64,000 nucleotides of DNA from Gracilaria domingensis (GCA_022539475.1 VCMS01000253.1:36090-100089); one strand, 5' to 3'. Counted from the stretch's first letter, positions 42,068 through 54,528 are shown. The notes: generated from the letters alone by a model not told the origin. Numbers and translations are program-made.

Positions 42068-42580
42068 NNNNNNNNNNNNNNNNNNNNNNNNNNNNNNNNN
42101 NNNNNNNNNNNNNNNNNNNNNNNNNNNNNNNNNNNNNNNNNNNNNNNNNNNNNNNNNNNNNNNNNNNNNNNNNNNNNNNNNNNNNNNNNNNNNNNNNNNN
42201 NNNNNNNNNNNNNNNNNNNNNNNNNNNNNNNNNNNNNNNNNNNNNNNNNNNNNNNNNNNNNNNNNNNNNNNNNNNNNNNNNNNNNNNNNNNNNNNNNNNN
42301 NNNNNNNNNNNNNNNNNNNNNNNNNNNNNNNNNNNNNNNNNNNNNNNNNNNNNNNNNNNNNNNNNNNNNNNNNNNNNNNNNNNNNNNNNNNNNNNNNNNN
42401 NNNNNNNNNNNNNNNNNNNNNNNNNNNNNNNNNNNNNNNNNNNNNNNNNNNNNNNNNNNNNNNNNNNNNNNNNNNNNNNNNNNNNNNNNNNNNNNNNNNN
42501 NNNNNNNNNNNNNNNNNNNNNNNNNNNNNNNNNNNNNNNNNNNNNNNNNNNNNNNNNNNNNNNNNNNNNNNNNNNNNNNN
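42068..42580. other. Assembly gap (513 N)
   Basis: Run of N. The missing length is close to what the LTR needs, but the sequence to the right does not continue an LTR. Confidence 0.99.
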
Positions 42581-44228
42581 TGATTGAGTGTTGTCGTTCG
42601 ATAGAACCGTTCACGTGCGCGGTACGCGATTACGGCCTCCGTCTCCAACGACGTGTGTTATCCGACCATCTGCTTGATGTAGGTAGGCGGCAACGCCGTG
42701 TTAGTTCGAGCGATCGGTACTGCCCACGATTCTTCGATCGGGGTAAGTGCTCCACGGGTTCGGGTCCGAATCCCGCGACGGCGGATAGCCATACATGCGT
42801 ACCTCGTACTGAACATAACTCCCTTCGGATTCCAACGGTGATCCCACGATGTGGTCTACGACAACTCTTTCGAGTATTTACGCCCCGCTCGAGCACTTCT
42901 GCAAGGAGGCGTTCAGCGCGCCTGCGGCGGGGCCGAAACTTCGTGACCAGCGGTTGCTGTGAGGTTTCTTCCTTGCACGCCTTCGCGTGGATTTGCCCAT
43001 CTGCTGAGTGTTCGTTTCCCGTTTCCGGGCTTCTTCAAGCAGCTTCGCCGCTCGGCGGGTCGTAACGGCTAGTTTCACGCTGTAGTATCTCCGTCTTACG
43101 GTGAAGGCAAGAGCCGGAGCGGTTGTTCACCACGCGCACGTGCCGGTCACGTGACGACAGCGACGTTTCGCGGACAAAGGTTGGTGCCACTGCCACGAGT
43201 GTGATTGGCCCATTGTTGGGCGCGCGCAGCGCACCCCAAGATTTGTGATTGGCAACCGCTCCTTGCAGCTGCAGTGTCGTTTTCCCTAAATCAGGGGCTG
43301 AATCCGTTATCTCCAAAGAGCCGTGCGCCGTCTATGACTTATCGAAAACGTCATGACGTGCGATTGCGACTTCCGCACGGTTGGGTGCAACGGATGCACT
43401 ACCATTACCCGAACCGGTTGTGATCTGTCGCTCACCGAGCGTTCTTCCTCATTTCTTCTCCTCTTGCAGTGTCTAAGTACCGGATCTTAGCCGTGAGCTT
43501 CCTTAGTGCGCGCCCCGCGAAGCGGTATGTGGCGGTCGGTTCAGCGACGGTTTCGGCGACTGCGCTCCGGAATACTCCGTGATACACTATCCAGCTCGCT
43601 GTAAGCCTCACTCTGCTAAGTCGGAGTGTTCTTGATTCAACTTTCCGGGCCTTGCTCGTCGGTAACGTCGCGAACGAGAGCATGCTCCGCGTTGGCCTGC
43701 CCGACCGAGGGCGATGGGCGCGTGTTCTGGCGCACGATTCCCCCAGCGGATGAGCATACCAGTATCCTGCGGACAAACCTCGAGTCCTTCGTTGCGGCGG
43801 TATCTTCAGAAAGGTCGCGATCCTTCGGTAGAGGTTGTGATCCTCCCGCGGAGTTCTGCGCGACAGCGCACTGAGCGCGTCCCTTTGCCGGCATCAAAAC
43901 ACGGCGACAGCGGGTGATCCTTGCCCACTGACAGTGTGTCCGTAGCAACTACGTCTTCCGACGGTGCCTGTGAGCCGACCCCGCTCCTCTTCATTATCTT
44001 CCCCGTGAATCACGGTGCAAAATGCGACGTTAGCGATACCACCGGCTGACTCACTCTCCGCGACGACGCGTGAATCCTTCCTCCCCCTTCCTTAGGTGGA
44101 GCGTCTAACGGGGACAGTCATCACGTCTGTTGACGGTGTAATAGACGCCCCGTGAAAACGCGATTTCACCAGCGCGTGATATGTTCGATATCCTCGGCTT
44201 GGACGAATATAATCGATATACCAGTACG

Positions 44229-44230
<2 letters not shown>
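42581..44230. other. GC-rich stretch without a supported gene
   Basis: Frames on both strands reach about 140 codons but show no domain. The stretch probably holds more damaged retroelement sequence. Confidence 0.3.
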
Positions 44231-44626
<396 letters not shown>

Positions 44627-45330
44627 TGGGGCTTGTGGTCTGTTCATTTTCGAAATTGACATACTTTTTTTTCGGTCTACGCGCCAACACCAGACATGTA
44701 GCTCTGTTGTGTTTGGTTGTGTGTTACGACGCGCTCCACGTACTTCAGTGCCCCCTGCGATGCCGATACCGCCCCGAGGCCCAGTACCTCTGCGAACCCC
44801 CTTGCAGGGTGCGAAGGCCCCACAGTAGGTGAGTGTTCGCGAGAGGAATTCTCGGTTCTGTGTCTTGTCCAGTTCCTGCTGTGAACTGAAAACTATTTGC
44901 CGTGTGCACGGCTATGGGCGCGACTTTTTGCACAACGCGAATCGCGGGAAGAAACGCTCATGAGCGTCGCCAACTTCCAGTACGGACTGTGTCCGTATTC
45001 ACGCTAATAAACGCCACGGTATAGGACCATCAGCAGATGGGTGAAAGCTTGCTGGCTCCGCCTCTTTTCAGCGGTGTGTGAGTACTCCTTCCTACACTAG
45101 GCGAGGTTTCCACTTATCATGGCGGTAGTGTCTCCTACCCGGCATCAAAGTTCCGCTGTACAGCGTTTGTGCTTTCGCCCATGACGACTGGCGACCAAAT
45201 CGGTACCATTGCGGATAACCACTGCTTCCATTGCAAGTGAGTGATCCCGTATTGACAGGCTACGGAATCCACTTTGTCGGATGTTCAAACCGCAACTGGC
45301 CGGGGGGTGGTGTCCGTGAGAGCACGCAGC
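44627..45330. other. Stretch without a supported gene
   Basis: No domain in any frame. It could be the 3' part of element B beyond its integrase. Confidence 0.3.
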
Positions 45331-46349
45331 TCAAAGGGCGATAAAAACCCTGTTACTCTGTGAACTCTCCGACGTATTATACGCATACGTCCACTCGGCT
45401 ACTCCTGTATACATGGACGCGAATCCCAAGTTTCGGTGTTCAAAAGTATAAGCCCGCAACGCGGAGAGCATCGTCCGGTTAAACCGTCTCGACTTGCCCC
45501 ATTGCATTGGGGATGATACGTCGTCGTGACAGAGATTCTTCACGTCGAGTATCCGACAGACATCTGGACAACTGGCAGAAACTGCGGACCCATTATCTGA
45601 GAGGAGATTGACCGGGACCGCTAGACCATAAAACCCAATGGGCGAACGAGATGCCCTCTGGCCAACAACTGCGGGGCGGTACATCGACTTCAAACGGAAA
45701 CTGGCCGGACTACTTATAAGTCTATCCGTTAATAAACGAGTAAAGAACCGAATTTCCTCGGGTAAGTACGCCAAGAACTCGGCCGAGATATATCGATGGC
45801 AATAACACTCCAACGGCCGCCCTTGCGGGGAAAAGTGTTAGTTTCTTCCGCATGGCACGCTGTTTAAACCTCGCTCTCAAGCACATGTGTACACGCCTTC
45901 ACGTGGTTGTAGCAGTCCAACGCAACGCGGGCCAGTAGAAATTCCGACGCCAGTTCGTGGTAAAACCGCTTAGCACCCGATGGGAAGCCATCCGCCGATT
46001 TGCATGCGAAGAGATGCCCATACCCTTGTTATAGCTAAGAGTTGAGAAACCACAATCGTGTGGGGTAGAAACGCAACCACGTCTGACATAAAACCTTGTG
46101 TGTTGACCGCCGCCGAACGGGATGTCTAGCACCACCATTAATCTTGGCGAGCGTATCCTCGTACAGAACGGGTTCATGATTGCTGTTGCCCACACCAGCT
46201 CTTCTGATAATGGGACGAATTGTACCGGTTCCGGGTCTCACGTCTGCGACGAGCAAATCATCACAGATTGTTTCGTCGACACGATGTTCGTAGTCTTCAT
46301 CACCCTCCTCCATGAGGAAACAGGGGACTTCATCTTCATTCCTCGTCAC
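45331..46349 (-). pseudogene. Element B integrase region
   Basis: Starts with an acidic linker (VPCFLMEEGDEDYEH), then zinc-domain remnants with FYHEL-like and NFYWPAL segments. The core shows VNLLSDNGS for the second Asp, and QWGKSRRFNRTMLSALRAY as a damaged form of the NGQxERFNR block with the catalytic Glu. The region is interrupted by several phase changes. Confidence 0.65.
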
Positions 46350-46498
46350 CGAGGCGGTAAAGCTTCACCTCAGTCCTAGACGTGAAAAAGCAGCATCCGC
46401 TTGCGCGTTTAAACAACCCTTCTTATAGGGTGACCTCGTTAGTCAAACTCGGCAAGCCGAAGACGCCCAACGCATTAAGCGTCCGGAAGGCCCGTTGA

Positions 46499-46852
46499 CT
46501 ACATTAACCAACCCAAGAGCCGGAATGAATCCGTATTGACAAGTAAAAGTGCACACCCATAAGATATGGTCGTACGAGTCTGCAAAGCCCATACCATGGC
46601 GGAGACACTCCTCGGATACCCGAGTAATTGCGCTCGTGCACGTTGAGTGTAGAGACCAATAGCAATTGTTTGCGTTCCCCCTTCGGGTGAGGTCTGAAAA
46701 GAGAGCGCAAGCCCAATTGGTAATCGCATCCGATAGTCCGTATCCACGGTGACGGCAACGCGGTTCTTTGCGACGCTAACACGGGTGCCGTAGCGTAACA
46801 GCCTCTTTAGAGAGTTAAGGCCCTCCACTTGCCGTGGGGTAAGTTGTCCCAA
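46499..46852 (-). pseudogene. Element B RNase H fragment
   Basis: Two overlapping phases together give VTVDTD (first Asp), HERNYS followed by MVWAL (the Glu block) and RPYLMGVHF. This corresponds to the RNase H of Ty3 Pol. Phase changes come about every 20 residues. Confidence 0.7.
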
Positions 46853-46871
46853 TTGGGCGGTTGATCCCTCT

Positions 46872-47767
46872 TCAGGGAGTTCGTTGGAGCGCAGTCCCGC
46901 GATCTTCGCGAAGCGAGAAATGAACCGTCCTATAACGGTGCATAGCCCTAGAACGGAGCGTAGCTCGTCGTGGTAGTGGGGTGCTTTCGCCTCTTTGAAG
47001 GGACTTCAGCCGAGCTTCCTCGATCGAGTAACCGTCCTGACGTATGACAGGGCCCAGATACTTCACTGAGGTGAGTGGAAAAACTCACACTTCCTCATCA
47101 ATTTAGAGTAATTCCAGCATCCCGCAAAGCGGTTCATTATCTCCCGAACAGCTCGAGGTGATCGTCCAAACTGTTGGAAAACACGATTGATGTCATCAGT
47201 ATACCGCAAACTCCGCCATTTGAAGCGAGCTAACAAAATGTCCAGAGGCACGCTGAAACGTACGCGGGGCGTTCGTTAACCCGAACGGCATTACGCCTTA
47301 AGCGGATAGTCGCTGAATGACAGCGTAAACTGCGGGTCTTGTTCACGGTCTTTCCGGTCTAATGTACTTGCCATACCCAGTTTGCATCCAAAGTGGAGAA
47401 AACAGTAGCATCGCCAAGCGAGTCGATATTACTCGTCATACGATGATGGGGTACACGTCTTGACGAGTGAATCGGTTCAAGCGACGATAAGTCGATAACA
47501 AAAAGCGCCAGGGGACCCGTTCGGGTTTTCGGAGTCAGTACAACTGGGAGATCCCACGGCGACTAGGCCGGTGTCTATCACGCCAGCGCGGAGCAATTTT
47601 GTTGATCTGAAACTCTCCTCTTCCCCGTTGCTTTCGGCCTGCCACGTAAGGGTGCTGAGCAATCGGCTTGGTTCCCGGCAGGAGGTCAATCCGGTTGTTC
47701 CTAGTTGAAACCTCTCCGAGGGAACATCCCACATGGTAAACTCTCCAACATATGCGCAACTTCTCAC
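46872..47767 (-). pseudogene. Element B reverse transcriptase region
   Basis: The N-terminal part has GTKPIAQHPYVAGRKQR and, in a shifted phase, LLRAGVIDTGL, the usual start of Ty3 RT. The catalytic region reads RYTDDINRVFQ (a DD motif with Thr in the second position), then KYLGPVIRQDGYSIEEARL near the end. The middle is badly broken. Confidence 0.7.
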
Positions 47768-48464
47768 GCGTTGTTGAAACGGTACATGACCGAGATCAAT
47801 TCTTCTAACTCCTTGATAGGGGTCAATCTGTCATAACTGTAGGAACGGTCCTAGCTTCCGAGTCATTCGTGTTTTCAACCGTCTGGGACGCGTGTTCAAC
47901 CGTCTGGGACGGGTTCCGACGCAAGACGAGCGCGACCGATTCTCCCTCCCCCTCCCGTAGGGTTGAAGCAAACCAGTGCGTTCTTCAGCAAGCCCGAGCA
48001 TCTCGGCGGCAGTTCCACCTTTGTAGGGATTGAAGCGCCGTAGGTGCGGGTAAGACAGTACCAATACTTGGTTCGTTCACCAGGATACTGGGCTTCTTGC
48101 CCAAAGTTGGCCAACATAACCCGAAAGGTGGTCGTGTTGATTTGAAACAACTCTCGGTTCGCCAAACGCGACCTGATACTTCTCGTAAACGAGTTCAATG
48201 GTTGAACAACCGCAAACCCACCGCGGTTGCGGCAGTAACATCAACCCCAAACCTGGGATTCTGGACCGGAATGAAATTGCACGCGCTACGCGGAGCTTCG
48301 GCGACTCCTTCGGAGGTGAGAATCCTGTAGAGGAGCAGGTAGTGGTACCAGCTTAGCTGACGCTCGGCGTAATGAGCGACGAACAATCGGTACAACCGAA
48401 CCATCTTCCATTTCCACTTCACGCGCACGCGGTCTGTATGGCTTAGACATATCTGTCGCAGAAG

Positions 48465-48808
48465 TCACACCCTAGAATGACAGGGGCAGCGAGCGTCTTG
48501 GCAGACGATGAATTCTACCTGCTCGATGCAGTTACCAATCCTGACAATCAGTGAAACCATTCCAGCCGTTTGTAACGGGTTATTGTTAGCATCTGCCACG
48601 TCCATGACGGGTCCAGAGCGGACTCGACAACGGAGTTCCGGCGGTAGTAATGACTCAACAATGAAGTTGGGGCCAGCACCTGTATCCAAGACAGAAGATG
48701 ACGCACCATATACTGGGTGGATAGGCCAAGGTCAGCAAATATCTTGTAGTTTCGCTTGGCCATTACCATGACTCGATCCGGGATCCGGTTGTTCTGAACC
48801 GTATCCAC
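48465..48808 (-). pseudogene. Element B protease fragment
   Basis: MDTGAGPNFIVESLLPPELR carries the DTGA active site of a retroviral-type aspartic protease, followed by MVSLIVRIGN and VEFIVCQ as in Ty3 proteases. The part just upstream is in another phase. Confidence 0.75.
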
Positions 48809-49242
48809 GGGCGACGTAACACACCGATGGTGGTAGAGTCCACGTCTAAGACCGGTCTGTTTCCTCGAAAGGATTTTGACCTGGGAGCGAGGCGGTGACG
48901 CCTCGGGCGCCGTAGACCTCGACTCGGGCGCCTCTCCATTGGAGACTCCCGTACTCAGTTTAACTGAGTTCCATCCGTTCTAACGGGAACGGCGTCCTGT
49001 GCAGCAGGCATCTTCACAGATTCCTGTGGAACAGCGACAGAACTACCCGCAACAGCGGTTGCCGCCACGGCTTGAGCCGGTGAAACATTGACCTGGGTCG
49101 AACCAGAGTGCAGTAACGCAGCCAATTCTGCAGCAGACACCCTACGGGGGTACTCAGCCTTCGCACGCAGATATGCGGTTACCGGCACTGACGCCTGTTC
49201 GGCGGGGGTCAGCGCTTCAAAATTCCCACAACCGTGGGCATT

Positions 49243-50753
49243 TCCCTCATCGAGAGGTTGCAGTTCGGAGCTGCATGACCGTGGTTGTAACACGTGAAAC
49301 AGATCAGGGGTGGTCTTCCGGAACTCCGTGGTCTTGGAACTTCACCGTTCGCGGGTCTACCCAACCAGGTCGCTGGTAACGACTCCCTGAATAGGGTACT
49401 TGAGGACCGCGAACGCGTGGACGGTCTGCGTAAAGCAGCGCATCTTCCGTCTTCGACGAGGCTTCTGAAGTAGAAGGCAACTCCGTAGTCGGAATAGAAT
49501 CCAGGTCCACCTGTGCGAGATGTAAGTTATCCACATCGTGGCCAGAAAAGTCCTGCGGTAGCAGTGAAGCTGATGACGACCCTCCTTCGAGGTGCAACGC
49601 TTGGTTGAAACCCGGTATCCGGATGCGTGCGCGCAAGGCGTCTCCCTCCGCCTTCGCGTACTGCACTAACTCCAGATAGGTAGTCTTCTTCCGGTCTTCC
49701 CGTCGCTGGGCAACCAGAGTGCGAATAGCCGATTCAATCCGTTGATAAACAGCGTACAGCGCTCGTTTGAGGAGTAAACATTGCCACAACGGTGGAATGC
49801 CTTATTCAGGCGTACCGAGTACTCGGTTTCCGACTCCTTCGGGCGTTGTTTCGTCTCCCGCAACGCGGTGATTGCTTCCTCGATAGAGGTATTTGTCGCA
49901 TACGAGCGCAACAAATACTGCACTTGCTTCGGGCCAGCAGGTGACCCCTCCTTCAGAGGCGCGAGATGAACCTCTTACAGAGTTATACTGATCTTCAGCG
50001 AGTCCCCGTAGAAAATACGGTAAGGCAACATAAGCTTGCCCCTCACTCATGCCGAGGATGTCAGCTTCCGCTACAAAGCGTGAAAGAAAGTCAAGCACCA
50101 GAATGGATCCTCCCCAGTGAACAACTGGTTGCGAAAGGTTAAGGACATGGTTTGATGCAGTCCTTCACCTTACCCGTGCCACGGGGCGTCCGGTTCAGAC
50201 TTGAATCTTCCAAACGGTAATACCGGTAAGATAACAACCTTTTGAACAAGGGATTCGTCGGCTCCAGTTCCCTCAAACCTGAGTGCTTTCGCCCCCGTTT
50301 CCGGTACCAACAACACCATAGGTGGACGTAGAACTCCGCGAACGCGTAGAACGAGCGCGACGTTCACCGTCACTTGACGAGCTCGATGATAGGAACCCGC
50401 CGAGCGGTTTGAAATACCAGAAGACTGTGACGAATCCGAGTCATACTCGTCGACATTCCTCTTCTTAGAGCGACTCTTCCCGGACTTCCGGTCACGTGTA
50501 CCACAAGACACTCCCGCAGAGCGGCAGCAGGGCCGTCATCCTCACGGATGGTGGCCTCTAACGTCTCAAGACGGCCAAGGATCCGAATGAACTTCGTGTT
50601 AACCTCCTCGGTGAAACTGGGATATCCTTGAAGAACCTCCAAGAGGGCATTAACATCCTTCCGTAAAATACGTAGATCCTCTGATACACCTCCGTTGAGG
50701 GCTGCGTCAACCTTCAAACGAAGGTGTGTCGACCTCGGAAACGAGTGCTTCAT
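49243..50753 (-). pseudogene. Element B gag
   Basis: N-terminal coiled part from 50753 (LRILRKDVNALLEVL), a basic/Ser tract (SGKSRSKKRN, DSDSSQSSG), a capsid-like core (MQYLLRSYATNTSIEEAI; ESETEYSVRLNKAFHRCGN), and near 49268-49310 a canonical zinc knuckle CFTCYNHGHAAPNC (C-x2-C-x4-H-x4-C). At least four phase changes occur. The order matches gag of Ty3 elements. Confidence 0.75.
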
Positions 50754-51680
50754 GAGAACTCCTCATGACAGCAGTCTGAGCCTCAAGCACACGAACTTGA
50801 GTCTCCAACTCGTTACGAGCGCATCCTTCGCCGCGACAACGGGTATAAGACCCTCCAAAGGAGCAGATGAGGGCCAGCCACTGGGGCGTCAGACGACTTG
50901 TCAGGCTGTGTCCGGTGTTCCGGGTTTGCTTATCCATCACCCTGTAGGGGGTTCAGGAAACAGACCGCAACGTGGGGGCAGCCAGAGGCCAACTAGCGAG
51001 ACTTCGCTAGGGCTCGAGCGATTGCCCAGCACCATCGCCGATCCACGACGAGATACAACCAGAAAACTGGGACCAGGAAAAAGCAAAAAACAACAAATAA
51101 CTCGATTATGAGTGTACGTCCGTCACGCGAGTGACGATAACCGACCAAATCGCGACGACACCGACCGTACCAACGGAGAACAGCCGTATACGGACATTAG
51201 GCTGATTCGACCAGATTGCTGGGGAACGGTAGACAACCCAAACGGGTGTGGCGACACTAACATGCGTCAGCACAATACGGCGACCAATCACCCGCCGTGA
51301 CGTCAGTCCGCATACAAACTATATCGCTCGGCTTACTGACAACGACTCACAATCTCGTACTGGTCCGACCAACAACTCTATATCTCCCCGGGAATCATCA
51401 CACACTACCAGGTGAGAACGACGTGGTAGTGCTACCAGCAGCGCGAGGTCGTAGTAAACCTCACGCGTGTACCAAAACCAACAGAACCCCAATGACAGAT
51501 AAGCATCACGCTATCTCCTAGCCAAAGCGCATCCGACGTATGTCTGATCGGGCAGAGGTCCTGTTACTCAGGTAGAAAACTGTTTGTAGTCTGCTACCCT
51601 CTCCACGACCAGCATACCGAACCGCGCATAAGCCGGAAATTTGATCAGAAAAACCAACGTTGCTGGATCAACGCGACTTC

Positions 51681-51696
51681 TAAGTCGGAGAGACCA
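51681..51696 (-). promoter_or_regulatory. tRNA primer-binding site of element B
   Basis: On the minus strand TGGTCTCTCCGACTTA starts 2 bp from the LTR end. It differs from the A1 site by a one-base insertion and minor changes, so both families appear to use the same tRNA. Confidence 0.65.
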
Positions 51697-51698
51697 AT

Positions 51699-52360
51699 TG
51701 TTGTGCAAAACCCAGCGATGGGGAAAGACACGCAAAGGCGGTTCAGACCCTCTCTCAAGAGGCGAGCACAGCAGTAGAGCGCTCCCACAGGTACGACACG
51801 GCAATGCCGGGTGTAAGACCGGGGTCGACCCTTCCCAAGTAATGGAGGGAGCGAAGCGGCGAAGAAGAAGCGTCCAGCGGTAGAGAACACACGACACAAG
51901 TCGGCAGTAGCGTCACGTGCGTAGCACGCGGTACCCACGAGTGTGGCGATGACACGCGAGAGCGGTAATAGCCCACGCGAGTGTGTCGAGCCACGAACGG
52001 TATGCACCGGTACACCAAGTAGTGCTACCTGTATAACAGGGACAGAAATAAAGAAAACACACACAAAGTAAACACGCGAAAGCGGTAGTGGTGTTAATGA
52101 TGCCGCGAGGCGGATGATGAGCCCTGCACAAGGTGCCGACTCTCCGGGAGGAGGATATCGGTCACCAAGGGTGAAACATCAGAGCCGAACACTCGGTTGT
52201 TCGGTTTACTTCCCCGACAATGGGTGCAGCTCAACCTACTAAGTAGTGTAGAGTGCCACTGTCAAGTGTGCAACCGGGCTAACTAAAATAAATAATAAAT
52301 ATCTAGAATATCCCAAAGTTGGCTGCCAACCGTCCATACACGTGTGTGGCCATCCAGCAA
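51699..52360 (-). repeat. 5' LTR of element B (family B)
   Basis: Begins, in plus coordinates, TGTTGTGCAAAAC next to the primer-binding site. It shares blocks with the LTR at 59649-60245, such as GGGTGTAAG, AGTAGAGCGCT versus GATAGAGCGCT, and AAATATCTA. The right end is not sharp; about 52360 is an estimate. Confidence 0.65.
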
Positions 52361-52373
52361 TGATGTGCCAACC

Positions 52374-52658
52374 TCACCAGAGTCCTTGACCTCCACTGCA
52401 CTGCAGGGGCAGTGATTTCACACCAAAAGCGAGCAAATACCGCATAAAGCGTGGCTCTACAGGCGGATGCTTGCTGGCGGCGGGCGTTTGGTGTTGCGAC
52501 GGGGCGACGTTTGACGCAGACGGTTGATGTGGGTGTGGGGCGCGCGACGGTTGCAGTTGTTGAGCTTGTTGCGGTTGTTGAGTTTGCTGCTGCTGCTGCT
52601 GAAGATCTGGTGGGATGGGATACTGCGGCACGAAGTACGACGGGCGTTGTTGGGCGGT
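52374..52658 (-). other. Gln/Pro-rich open frame just after the stop of the small conserved gene
   Basis: The frame continues in the same phase past TAA 52659-52661 for about 90 codons, with a CAG/CAA-rich segment DLQQQQQQTQQPQQAQQLQP and a Pro/His/Ser-rich tail. It may be 3' UTR, or the C-terminal part of the protein if the TAA is a mutation. Confidence 0.4.
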
Positions 52659-53124
52659 TTAGAGATGCAAATTGGCGGCGTCCAACGGTACGGGATACGA
52701 CACGAGCTGCACAGGGAGATGCAAGGCACTAGAAGTAGGGAAGGACTGCACAGGCAAGGGCAGCACGGTCTGCACGGGCCAACATAACCTGCGGCGGCGC
52801 CCTCACCTGCGCGACGTTGGCGCCGACAGGCAAGATACGTCTATGTTGCGTGTATCTAGTAGCACGATCCTGTCCGTTGTACCGCTCGCAATGCGGGTGT
52901 TTACGCAGATACTCGTCGAGGTTCTTCTGCAAGGGGGCGGCATTGCCGGCGATTTTACGGCCCTGAACGCGGTTCCAAATGGAGACGCGCTTGTGATCGG
53001 GGGAGGTATTCTTGGCGCGCTTGGCGACGCCGGACGGGGCGGCGCCTTCGCCGGACGAAGCTGGCGAGGGGGAGGCGGGGGGCGCCGCGGAAGGGGGGGC
53101 GGCGGGCGGCGGCGGCGCGGACAT
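52659..53124 (-). CDS. Small conserved protein of unknown function with a candidate 37-nt intron
   Basis: ATG 53124 opens a frame with a Pro/Ala/Ser-rich leader followed by a compact, conserved-looking segment: [20 protein letters not shown], then [20 protein letters not shown] have a sense that this G-N-A-A-P block recurs in nuclear proteins but cannot name the family. Splicing out 52806 to 52770 (minus strand; GTGAGG...GTGCAG) joins VGANVAQ to [10 protein letters not shown] in frame, giving about 142 residues that end at TAA 52659-52661; without splicing the frame ends PYF. GC content is very high. The gene lies downstream of and in the same direction as the TRM61-like gene, within about 300 bp. 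Confidence 0.5.
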
Positions 53125-53358
53125 GACGGACGTGGAAGCTGCGGAGGGGGCGGAGGCGGTGGGAGGGGGGGGGACGAACGCGGAAAGCGCACGGCGGACG
53201 CAATGGCAGCTGTAGTCGATGGCGGATGGCGCACACCAGCCGCGGCGCAGCTCGCAAAAAAGCGCGCCGTTGCGCCGGCGAAAAAAAGCAAAACTGCACG
53301 CCGGGACGGCGCGCTGGCGCGTGCGCGCATCATGCGGCGCGCACGCCCGCCACTCACA

Positions 53359-54528
53359 TCACCAAACATCGCGCGCGCTGCGCGTCGTCGCGCCCGCGCG
53401 CGGGCGCCGCCGACCGCGCCGCCGCCTTCTCGCGCGGCGGCGGCGGCGGCCGATGCGCGCGCGCTGGTGGCGAAGGTGAGGAAGCTGGTGTGCCCCTTCA
53501 TGACGGAGAACGGGCGGCTGTGCAGCGGCACGGCCGCGCGCACCACGCGCCCGACGTGGCGCTGCTCGCCGAGCGCAGCCACGGCCACGCGCTCCGCGCC
53601 CGCGCTGCGGCGCCCGGCGCCGTCGGCGTCGGCGTCCGAGGCCGCGCGCTGCTCGGCGGCGCTGGGCGAGCCGTCGTCGCCGCGCCTTCTCTTGGCGACG
53701 CGCGACGCAATCGACGACGGGCGCGCGTGCGCGCGCGTCCTCTTCGCGCCGACGGGCGGCGACGCGGCGGCGAAGCCCGGCGCGCCGTCGGCGCGGCGCC
53801 TGGTCTCGAAGGTCTTCACCGGCGCGGTGAGCGTTCTGACGGCGTAGAAGCGCGCGCGGCGTAGCTGCTCGCACGTTCTTTGCCACCTGCTCCACGCACG
53901 GCGAGAAGGCGCAGAGCACGCCGTTGTTCTTGAGCACGCGCTTGGCCTCCGCCACCAACGCATACGGGGCGGGCACATCCAGGAACACGGCGTCTGCGCT
54001 GGCGTCGTGCACGCCCACAAAGCCCTCCTTGACGGCGTCCACGCCGGCGGTGACGCTGACGATGTGCGCAATGCGCAGGCGCTCAAAGTGGCTGGCGGCG
54101 GCCTCGGCGCGGCCGCGATGAAACTCAAAGCTGAGCACGCGGCCGTGCGGCGCCACGGCGGTGGCAAACGCGGCGGCGGCCGAGCCGGAGCCCGTGCCGC
54201 ACTCGACGACGACGCAGCCCGAGCGCAGGCGCAGGAACGCGGCGACGACGAACGCGTCGTGCGGGTACACGATCTGCGTGCGGTGCAGCATGGCGTACGC
54301 CATCAGCGCCGCGTTGGGCTGCAGCGCGTGCACAAAGCCGGCGCAGCGGCGCGCGTCGCGCGAGACGGCGCGCCAGCGCGTGCCGAAGCCGGCGCGCAGC
54401 GCGTCGTCGTGGCGGAAGCGCCCGTAGCGGTTGTCTAGGTGCGCGCGCGCGCGCAGCGTGACGGCGCTGAGCGAGGTGTACTTCTCGTGCACCACCACCA
54501 GGCGCGTGTCGCTGATATCGACGCGGGC
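53359..54528 (-). CDS. TRM61-like tRNA (adenine-58-N1) methyltransferase catalytic subunit, one frameshift
   Basis: The first part, on the minus strand from 54528, has TRLVVVHEKY, NRYGRFRHDD, MLHRTQIVYPHD, the SAM-binding loop VVECGTGSGS, LSFEFHRGRAE, AVFLDVPAPY and FSPCVEQV. These are the core motifs of TRM61/TRMT61A, which with TRM6 methylates A58 of tRNA in the nucleus. Near 53888 homology moves to another phase, which carries QRTCEQLRRARFYAVRTL and later MKGHTSFLTFAT, matching the family's C-terminus. One extra base (a G) in the GTGG context would explain the shift. The 3' end is uncertain: the family normally stops soon after the GHT-LTFAT block (about 53450). No ATG precedes the conserved start in this phase. 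Confidence 0.8.
   Translation of the reverse strand, partial: ARVDISDTRLVVVHEKYTSLSAVTLRARAHLDNRYGRFRHDDALRAGFGTRWRAVSRDARRCAGFVHALQPNAALMAYAMLHRTQIVYPHDAFVVAAFLRLRSGCVVVECGTGSGSAAAAFATAVAPHGRVLSFEFHRGRAEAAASHFERLRIAHIVSVTAGVDAVKEGFVGVHDASADAVFLDVPAPYALVAEAKRVLKNNGVLCAFSPCVEQVAKNVRAATPRALLRRQNAHRAGEDLRDQAPRRRRAGLRRRVAARRREEDARARAPVVDCVARRQEKARRRRLAQRRRAARGLGRRRRRRRAPQRGRGARGRGCARRAAPRRARGARGRAAAQPPVLRHEGAHQLPHLRHQRARIGRRRRRARRRRRGRRRPRAGATTRSARDVW

Larger units (their letters stand above)
45331..52360 (-). mobile_element. Ty3 element B, minus strand, heavily indel-damaged and lacking a 3' LTR
   Basis: From right to left the minus strand has an LTR (51699 to about 52360), primer-binding site, gag, protease, RT, RNase H and integrase, the order of a Ty3 element. 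Coding similarity is good over 20-60 residues at a time and then switches phase. The 3' LTR expected left of 45.3 kb was not found. The gag has a normal CCHC knuckle, unlike A1, so this is a different family. Confidence 0.8.

Noticed and set aside
41733-42648. Two minus-strand frames of 267-293 codons across the gap
   Set aside because: Most of their length is N; the ends are LTR sequence.
42735-42790. Possible tRNA (GGTTCG...CGAATCC pattern)
   Set aside because: The pattern is a local inverted repeat; no acceptor, D or anticodon arm can be formed around it.
52803-54167. 454-codon minus-strand ORF rich in Ala, Arg and Pro
   Set aside because: A composite: its first half is a shadow of the TRM61 frame, the middle carries the true TRM61 C-terminus, and the end is a shadow of the next gene in GC-rich DNA.
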